Source: a virus. From it: DNA of 50,495 nucleotides. The DNA is taken from positions 1-50,495 of the IMG/VR virus record IMGVR_UViG_3300021061_000023. One strand, written 5' to 3'. The translations under genes and the position numbers were made by a program. This document shows, piece after piece, positions 46,502 to 50,495 of this stretch; position 1 is the first letter of the stretch; the number at the start of each line of letters is the position of its first letter. The notes beneath the pieces are model-generated. The model saw only the letters and a list, made by a program, of their open reading frames with translations. It made no database searches and was not told where the DNA came from.

Positions 46502-46554
46502 TTGACTCTGTGTTTCGTTGTGTGCAGATTGCACCCATGTTTAGCAGTCGTCAA
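46502..46554. promoter_or_regulatory. Face-to-face promoters with GTGCA-GAT-TGCAC palindrome
   Basis: Rightward: TTGACT (46502-46507), 17 bp, CAGATT (46525-46530). Leftward: TTGACG (46554-46549), 17 bp, CAATCT (46531-46526). Both -10 boxes sit inside the perfect palindrome gtgcagattgcac (46522-46534). A related half-repeat tgtgcgcggagtgcat is at 46564-46579 just before the rightward start. Confidence 0.68.
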
Positions 46555-46579
46555 CACACATTGTGCGCGGAGTGCATAC

Positions 46580-46762
46580 ATGGCGGATGAAAGGCGAGAC
46601 GCCGCGATCTCCTTGCGGACTTTCCGGTCCCTGAAGGATTGGGTGGAGGCCGAGGCCGCTGCTGAGGGCCGCACCGTGGCGCAGTTCGTCGAACGCGCGC
46701 TGGTGGCGCTCAAGCAGTCACGAACCGCCGAGTCCTCACCCCCCGCCAAGCCCAAACCCTGA
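46580..46762 (+). CDS. Ribbon-helix-helix regulator (Arc/CopG-like)
   Basis: A 60-aa protein. The pattern RRDAAISLRTFRSLKDWVEA (strand, helix) then AAAEGRTVAQFVERALVALK (helix) is that of ribbon-helix-helix DNA-binding proteins. ggag precedes ATG 46580. It faces the leftward recombination operon across a palindrome covering both -10 boxes and is probably the repressor of both promoters. The proline-rich C-terminus is disordered. Confidence 0.76.
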   Translation: MADERRDAAISLRTFRSLKDWVEAEAAAEGRTVAQFVERALVALKQSRTAESSPPAKPKP

Positions 46763-46781
46763 TAGATCCAACCCCCGGCCA

Positions 46782-46961
46782 TCACAGGAGCCCCTCAGGC
46801 TTCCACGCCAGGACAGCAGCCAGGACCAGGAACAGGACCGCCGCCACGATGAAAGGCGGGGCCACCAGGGCAGCCAGGAACTTGAACAGGGGCGCTTCCT
46901 CCTCAGGTGCGTTCAGACCAGCGACATCCACCGTGCCGGGCTTGAGGGGGGAGGAGGTCAC
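46782..46961 (-). CDS. Small membrane protein
   Basis: A 59-aa protein from GTG 46961 (overlap GTGA with the previous gene) with one long hydrophobic stretch (about 27-54, FLAALVAPPFIVAAVLFLVL) that could form one or two helices. An upstream ATG at 47018 would add 19 residues overlapping the previous gene. Function unknown. Confidence 0.6.
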   Translation of the reverse strand: MTSSPLKPGTVDVAGLNAPEEEAPLFKFLAALVAPPFIVAAVLFLVLAAVLAWKPEGLL

Positions 46962-47302
46962 GGGATACGCTCCAGCTCGGCCAAGATGCAGGTAGTCGGG
47001 TGGGTCTCGTCGGGCCAAGTCACCCAGGCGTGGCCGGGCGCAAGGCCAATGATCTCGCCGATGGTGTGGGTTCCCGGCGGGCTATTGACCATCACAACGC
47101 GGTCGCCCAGCCGTAACGGGCGAGGGACTATTGAGTGGATGGTGGAGACGTAGGCTGAGAAGGACTCTGGCGTTCTGTCGATTGTTTGCAGCGAGACGTA
47201 GGGCTCGGGATCGCTATACCCTCGGGTTGCCGCACCAATGATCTCGCATTCAAGCAGAACCCGGTCGCCGTCTCGCAGCTTCTTCGCTTCTTCCTCAGTC
47301 AT
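46958..47302 (-). CDS. Hypothetical beta-rich protein
   Basis: A 114-aa protein (TEEEAKKLRDGDRVLLECEI, then RLGDRVVMVNSPPGTHTIGE and AWVTWPDETHPTTC). Repeated GDRV and short strands suggest a small SH3-like barrel. ATG 47302 overlaps the upstream stop by 4 nt. No specific family. Confidence 0.7.
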   Translation of the reverse strand: MTEEEAKKLRDGDRVLLECEIIGAATRGYSDPEPYVSLQTIDRTPESFSAYVSTIHSIVPRPLRLGDRVVMVNSPPGTHTIGEIIGLAPGHAWVTWPDETHPTTCILAELERIP

Positions 47303-47706
47303 TGGTCTCTCTCCTGAGAAGGGGTGGGGGGCATCCCGGAGGCGGCATCCACCGTCTGCGGCGACGAGGCGACACGAGAGGCCGGTGTGTTCGCTGCGGC
47401 CCGTCGCTTGGCGTCGGCGATCTTTTCGGCCAGGGCGTCGCGCTCCGCTGTCTTGGCGGCGAGGGCGGCGTCCAGTTGGTCAAAGGCCCTCGACACCGGA
47501 ACCGCTTCGTCCCTCCGGTAGGGCGGCGGATCGTGGTATTCCCGCGCCTTCTCGAAGTCGAAGATGCCGGCTTGGGTGATGTCGTCCGTGTAGCCGGCCG
47601 CGCCGCCGTCTGACGACCGACGGTGCCAACGGCTCCAATGGTGCGACCAGATCATCCACGGGCCAGCGTCGGGATTGATCGGCTTGAACGGTTTGCGGCG
47701 GGCCAT
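47299..47706 (-). CDS. Hypothetical protein with repeated linker tail
   Basis: A 135-aa protein (MARRKPFKPINPDAGPWMIW, then a tryptophan/histidine-rich segment WSHHWSRWHRRSSDG, and a coiled-coil AALAAKTAERDALAEKIADA). The last ~30 residues (SPQTVDAASGMPP) are coded by the DNA block also seen at 41.96 and 47.77 kb. ATG 47706 has caggag upstream and shares a TGATG junction. Confidence 0.68.
   Translation of the reverse strand: MARRKPFKPINPDAGPWMIWSHHWSRWHRRSSDGGAAGYTDDITQAGIFDFEKAREYHDPPPYRRDEAVPVSRAFDQLDAALAAKTAERDALAEKIADAKRRAAANTPASRVASSPQTVDAASGMPPTPSQERDQ
47326..47366. repeat. Linker repeat type B, copy 2
   Basis: Same orientation as 41942-41982 (34 of about 41 positions alike by eye), also at the 3' end of a gene. 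Confidence 0.7.
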
Positions 47707-48350
47707 CAGCGGCTCTCCTGCGAACACGGTGACGATTGCGGGTCGCCGTTTGGCGTCGCCGCAGACGGTTGATGACACTCCTGGGATGCACCCACCCCTT
47801 CCCATGCCTGAACAGTGGAGAGGGCGGAGAGGGCTGCGCGGCACTCTTCTTGGGCGGCCTTGGCTTCCTCGATATCGCCCCGATAGGGGACTGCTCCCGT
47901 CACGGCGTCGAGCGCCCAGCAAGCCCGTTGAGTGGCCTTCCTCAGAGCCTTGACCACCCCCGCATCTGGGGAGGGGAGGAGGGCGGCGGCTCTCTCAAAC
48001 AGGACCGCGTCAGCTTCCATGTCCTGGGCAACGTCAGCCGGCATCGCCGCGAGCCAGTCACCGGGCTCCGAGGCGTTGGTTGCGGCCAGCGTTGCCCGTA
48101 GGTCGGCGGCACGCTTCAGCAGTCCTTCCCGTACTCCCTCTAGGGGGGTGTTGGGGGGCCTACCGTTGCTCTCGGCTGCCGTCGAAGCGCTGGTCGTATT
48201 GCTCCCAGCGTCAGGCGTCGGCGTGTTCAGGGTAGGCGCACGAAGCCGATCAGCCGCCGCCGTGTTTCGCCGAAGTTCGGCGTCTTGGTCCGCCTCCGAA
48301 TGTTTCGCGCATGGATTGATATTGGAGCAGATCAGGCAACGGCGGCTCAT
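47706..48350 (-). CDS. Hypothetical modular early protein
   Basis: A 214-aa protein. The start SRRCLICSNINPCAKHSEAD has a short Cys/His cluster that could bind zinc. A low-complexity linker (LNTPTPDAGSNTTSASTAAE) follows, then two helical segments (LKRAADLRATLAATNASEPG, VKALRKATQRACWALDAVTG). The linker type recurs in several neighbours. Function unknown. Confidence 0.66.
   Translation of the reverse strand: MSRRCLICSNINPCAKHSEADQDAELRRNTAAADRLRAPTLNTPTPDAGSNTTSASTAAESNGRPPNTPLEGVREGLLKRAADLRATLAATNASEPGDWLAAMPADVAQDMEADAVLFERAAALLPSPDAGVVKALRKATQRACWALDAVTGAVPYRGDIEEAKAAQEECRAALSALSTVQAWEGVGASQECHQPSAATPNGDPQSSPCSQESR
47754..47793. repeat. Linker repeat type B, copy 3 (inverted)
   Basis: The inverted copy of the block, at the 3' end of the gene 47706-48350, so it is read in a different frame and strand sense from the other two. 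Confidence 0.6.
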
Positions 48351-48988
48351 CCCTGTTCTCCGGTGGCTTTGGCCTCGCCGAACGCGACGAACATCTCGAC
48401 GGTGCGCCTGGTCCCCAAGGCCCGCTCGATGGCGCCCAACTCCTCGCGGGTGACGCCGACCCCCAGAGCCACGCGCCGGAACGTCTCCGTTCGCTCAGCG
48501 AACCGCGCGCCCCACTCGCGGCGCAGATCGTCCCAGGCGGCCGCGCTCTGCGCCTCGTGGGCTTCCTGTCCAGGGACCAGTGCCTCGCCTTGCGAGCACG
48601 CCGCATCGGCGGTCGGTGACTGATCCCGGGAGAGCCCCTCATGACATACGGTCGGGGCGGAGAGCGCGGCGTAAAGGGGCTCAACCTCCTTCTGCGCTCC
48701 GACGTTGCTGTCGGTCGTGTAGTTCCACGGCGGCGACAGGGGGCTGTCTGGATGCAGGCCGGCGGCTTCCTTGGTCCATCTCCATCGCCAAGCCACGGGC
48801 TCCCCCTCCCTCATCGGGGAGGAGGGGGCGGCGGCAAGGGCGGCCAGCACCACGTCAACGGCTTCGTTGCGACGCTCGCGCTCCTTGCGGTCGACGGAGC
48901 CCTCACCGACATGGCCGGGGTCACGCTCAATGCCGAGGCGGCGAAGCGCGACGGGCAACGACAGGCTCTCGCCCTTCACTTCAGACAT
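48347..48988 (-). CDS. Hypothetical modular early protein
   Basis: A 213-aa protein. N-terminal helical part (RKERERRNEAVDVVLAALAA), then MREGEPVAWRWRWTKEAAGL and EVEPLYAAL, a pattern common in phage proteins with a WRxR-type beta region, a repeated linker (PTADAACSQGEALVPGQ) and a C-terminal helical domain (WGARFAERTETFRRVALGVG). ATG 48988 overlaps the short upstream frame by 8 nt. Function unknown. Confidence 0.66.
   Translation of the reverse strand: MSEVKGESLSLPVALRRLGIERDPGHVGEGSVDRKERERRNEAVDVVLAALAAAPSSPMREGEPVAWRWRWTKEAAGLHPDSPLSPPWNYTTDSNVGAQKEVEPLYAALSAPTVCHEGLSRDQSPTADAACSQGEALVPGQEAHEAQSAAAWDDLRREWGARFAERTETFRRVALGVGVTREELGAIERALGTRRTVEMFVAFGEAKATGEQG
48570..48632. repeat. Linker repeat type A, copy 2
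   Basis: Second copy of the block at 42656-42721, within the gene at 48347-48988, where it also encodes an interdomain linker. Confidence 0.7.
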
Positions 48989-49049
48989 TGGGACGCCCCG
49001 CGATTTGATGGATGGGAAGGCCGGAAGTGTGGAGTTGGAGCGCGTTCAT
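48981..49049 (-). CDS. 22-aa leader-like frame (MNALQL)
   Basis: A short frame starting ATG 49049, overlapping the previous gene's stop (ATGA) and the next gene's start by 8 nt. Its first codons correspond to the MSALQL start at 36583 in a duplicated DNA block. It may be a remnant of the zinc-ribbon gene start now serving as a coupling peptide. Confidence 0.4.
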   Translation of the reverse strand: MNALQLHTSGLPIHQIAGRPNV

Positions 49050-49076
49050 GCTTTACCCGTGGCGCGGGAGATGGCG
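49031..49076. repeat. 46-bp gene-end repeat, copy 2
   Basis: Second copy of the block at 36565-36610, in the same relative place within a gene of different middle sequence. Confidence 0.85.
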
Positions 49077-49228
49077 GGCTCGCAGAAGGGGCACGGGAAG
49101 CTCCCGGCGCAGCGGTCGGTCGCGTTGACGCAGACCAGCTTCACGAAGCGGCCAAGGCCATCACGGGGTGCGTGGTAGACCGGTGCCGGCGCCTTCTCCC
49201 CTTGCGAGCGCTCTGTATGGGTATTCAT
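49046..49228 (-). CDS. Cys-containing paralogue with shared ends (ERSQGEK...AISRATGKA)
   Basis: A 60-aa protein from ATG 49228 with ribosome site gggaggaa. It shares the ERSQGEK start and AISRATGKA end with the 36580-36771 protein, but its middle (GRFVKLVCVNATDRCAGSFP then CPFC) has a zinc-binding-like set of cysteines absent in the other. A GTG at 49318, overlapping the upstream stop, is a possible longer start. Confidence 0.68.
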   Translation of the reverse strand: MNTHTERSQGEKAPAPVYHAPRDGLGRFVKLVCVNATDRCAGSFPCPFCEPAISRATGKA

Positions 49229-49229
49229 G

Positions 49230-49259
49230 GGTTCCTCCCGGGACTGAGGCTGGCGTCTG
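49230..49259. repeat. 30-bp start-region repeat, copy 2
   Basis: Identical to 36994-37023. It supplies the ribosome site for the gene starting at 49228. Confidence 0.85.
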
Positions 49260-49314
49260 TGAGTGGACGCGGTGCCGTGGCCCGCGCCACCTTCGGGGGT
49301 CGGCGTGTTCGTGC

Positions 49315-49575
49315 TCACCGCTGCGCCTTCGATGGCTCAGCCACCCTCCAAACCCGGAGGCCGCCATCGACCTTGCGCGTGAGGCACCACGCCGGGCCGC
49401 CAATCATTTGCGACTGACGACGGGCAGCCAGCGTCTTCTCCGGGGGGAAAAGAACACTCGCCCCGATGGGAGACTCCATCAGCTTCCGGATCACGCCCGC
49501 CACGCTTTCAGGGTTTCGGTGGCCGGGACCGGTGCGAGCCGGGATCGGAACGGAGGTTTCGATAGAATAGGTCAT
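49315..49575 (-). CDS. Hypothetical protein
   Basis: An 86-aa protein from ATG 49575 (MTYSIETSVPIPARTGPGHR, then SVAGVIRKLMESPIGASVLF, and TRKVDGGLRVWRVA). The sequence ends in a beta hairpin-like segment. aggaaacagg is the ribosome site, inside the 34-aa upstream gene. Function unknown. Confidence 0.66.
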   Translation of the reverse strand: MTYSIETSVPIPARTGPGHRNPESVAGVIRKLMESPIGASVLFPPEKTLAARRQSQMIGGPAWCLTRKVDGGLRVWRVAEPSKAQR

Positions 49576-49676
49576 TCGCCTGTTTCCTGCGAATACTGGT
49601 TGTTGGGGATGGTGCGGGCTACGGCACCGCATCCACGCTGAGGCGGTTGCTCTTGGCCCGGGAGGCACACCTTCAT
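49572..49676 (-). CDS. 34-aa small protein
   Basis: A short gene (MKVCLPGQEQPPQRGCGAVA start) with a strong gggaggggg ribosome site. It has a TGATG junction with the upstream gene and a 4-nt overlap with the downstream gene, a convincing operon fit. Two cysteines. Function unknown. Confidence 0.5.
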   Translation of the reverse strand: MKVCLPGQEQPPQRGCGAVARTIPNNQYSQETGE

Positions 49677-50035
49677 CACCCCCTCCCTACGGAGGAGGAG
49701 ACAGACCGCGCGGGCAGGTGAAGAAACAGCTCGGGCTCTACCGGCTTGCCGCCGTACTCGACGTCTGCATCCCAGTAGCCGCCGTCGTCGGGGAACCACG
49801 CCGCGAACAGCAGGTCTCCCTTGACGGACACCAGCACGGGGTTACCGTCCTTGAGCTTGTCGGGGCACTCGCTGATCGGGCGCCAAGAGTGACGGAACTT
49901 GAACCGCCGCAGGTCGCGCAGTTCCTTGGCGTAGGGCTCGAAGGCGTCGCCTATGGCGCGGGCAAAAGCGCCGCCCGGCTTCATGGACGCCTCAAGGCCC
50001 GCACGCACGCCGTCTCCAATCGGGTCGCGTGCCAT
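49676..50035 (-). CDS. DUF551-like protein
   Basis: A 119-aa protein. The C-terminal part (HSWRPISECPDKLKDGNPVL, VSVKGDLLFAAWFPDDGGYW, then ELFLHLPA) follows the DUF551-type pattern W-x-P-[IS]-x-x-x-P with hydrophobic strands. The N-terminal ~45 residues are helical and basic. It starts just after the upstream gene's stop and is coupled to the 34-aa gene. A second member of this domain type after 42379-42993. Confidence 0.7.
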   Translation of the reverse strand: MARDPIGDGVRAGLEASMKPGGAFARAIGDAFEPYAKELRDLRRFKFRHSWRPISECPDKLKDGNPVLVSVKGDLLFAAWFPDDGGYWDADVEYGGKPVEPELFLHLPARSVSSSVGRG

Positions 50036-50296
50036 CTACCCAACCTCCGCCAGCGTGGAGACAGGGGCGGGGGGCTTGGCTGCTTGCGCAGCTTTCCACT
50101 CAGGGAAATCCGGGAAGTCGGCGGGGCGACCAGCTTGGTTCCAGGCGATGTTCCAGTGGGCGACTTCGCGCTTTGCTGCGGGACCGCGCGCCTTGCGATA
50201 GATTTCCCGCCGGCGCTGCCACTCAGGGTCGCTCATGCTGGCGATAAGCCGAGCCTGCCGAGCGGGCGCGTGCTTCCAGGCGTTTCCGACGCTCAT
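50036..50296 (-). CDS. Hypothetical basic protein
   Basis: An 86-aa protein (SVGNAWKHAPARQARLIASM, then SDPEWQRRREIYRKARGPAA and NIAWNQAGRPADFPDFPEWK). It is arginine-rich and helical with a proline-rich tail, suggesting nucleic-acid binding. A TAGATG junction links it to the partial gene upstream. No family. Confidence 0.64.
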   Translation of the reverse strand: MSVGNAWKHAPARQARLIASMSDPEWQRRREIYRKARGPAAKREVAHWNIAWNQAGRPADFPDFPEWKAAQAAKPPAPVSTLAEVG

Positions 50297-50495
50297 CTAC
50301 GCCACCGCCATTTCAGAGACGGGAGCAGCGAGGGCGCGGGCTTCCCGCCAAGCGTTCCGGTATTGGTTGTCTGGAGCGTCCCAATCACCACTCAGGCGGC
50401 GGCGAATGGTGACCTCGTGATTGTGGCGGGCGACCTCGGCGAACAGCTCGCGGTGAGCCCAGGCGAAGGCGACGTTTTCAGCGGGGTCATGCTGA
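50297..50495 (-). CDS. Hypothetical protein, 5' end outside the window
   Basis: At least 65 residues (AFAWAHRELFAEVARHNHEV, then DAPDNQYRNAWREARALAAP) in an open frame reaching the right edge without a start codon in coding context. Helical with conserved-looking tryptophans. It belongs to the same leftward operon as the genes to its left. It does not continue into an open start when joined to base 1. Confidence 0.5.
   Translation of the reverse strand, partial: QHDPAENVAFAWAHRELFAEVARHNHEVTIRRRLSGDWDAPDNQYRNAWREARALAAPVSEMAVA

Noticed and set aside
1-50495. Circular closure of the window
   Set aside because: Joining the last base to the first does not give a start for either end gene, and no terminal repeat is seen, so sequence is missing or the ends are arbitrary.
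1-50495. CRISPR array, insertion sequence, toxin-antitoxin pair or DNA methylase
   Set aside because: No regularly spaced repeats, transposase motifs, obvious toxin partner beside the small regulators, or DPPY/NPPF methylase motifs were found on reading both strands.

Overview
The window is most of the genome of a temperate, long-tailed (siphovirus-type) phage with high G+C DNA. The host is probably an alphaproteobacterium. This is inferred from the G+C-rich coding style and from tail genes arranged as in alphaproteobacterial gene transfer agents (GTA-gp10-like tail chaperone, tape measure, minor tail proteins, DUF6950-type protein, hub). The integrase lies inside the window at 40.6 kb with phage genes on both sides, so this is the virion or circular form, not a prophage with its chromosomal flanks. 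Both ends cut through genes (terminase small subunit at the left, a hypothetical gene at the right), and the two ends do not join into an open frame. No replication initiator, helicase, primase or polymerase is visible, so part of the early region is probably missing or the phage relies on the host.

Layout. 0-8.2 kb (+): HK97-type head module (terS, terL, prohead protease, major capsid protein, portal, a 446-aa repeat protein ending in a carbohydrate-binding-like module, gp6-like connector). 8.1-14.2 kb (+): a tightly overlapping glycan-type cassette inserted inside the head-tail operon: a DUF115-like protein, three GT-A-like glycosyltransferases, a GT9-like and a KpsC-like GT-B protein, two SAM methyltransferases and a left-handed beta-helix acyltransferase. 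14.2-28.2 kb (+): connector completion genes, tail tube, tail assembly chaperones linked by a likely -1 frameshift, tape measure, distal tail and hub genes, and a 1526-aa tail fibre or depolymerase-like protein. 28.2-34 kb: lysis genes (+: holin-like, DUF2778 L,D-transpeptidase-fold endolysin candidate, overlapping spanins) interspersed with minus-strand cargo genes (zinc ribbon plus SGNH hydrolase, an exported protein, an SPFH lipoprotein with a membrane partner) and a small HTH regulator.

34.2-50.5 kb, mostly minus strand: a long run of small early genes with 1-8 nt overlaps, including an RSH-type alarmone hydrolase-like HD protein, several zinc-ribbon microproteins, an XRE regulator, a DUF551 protein, and the recombination pair YqaJ nuclease plus ERF annealing protein. 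Plus-strand genes in this half are isolated regulators (38.25, 46.58 kb), a small gene at 35.76 kb and the tyrosine integrase, which converges on an excisionase-like HTH gene.

Three intergenic regions (33.7, 38.2, 46.5 kb) show face-to-face overlapping promoters with palindromic or repeated candidate operators next to a small DNA-binding protein gene. The early genes share short DNA blocks at their starts, ends and linkers, including a pair of genes with identical ends but unrelated middles. The most novel-looking feature is the glycan cassette embedded in the structural operon.
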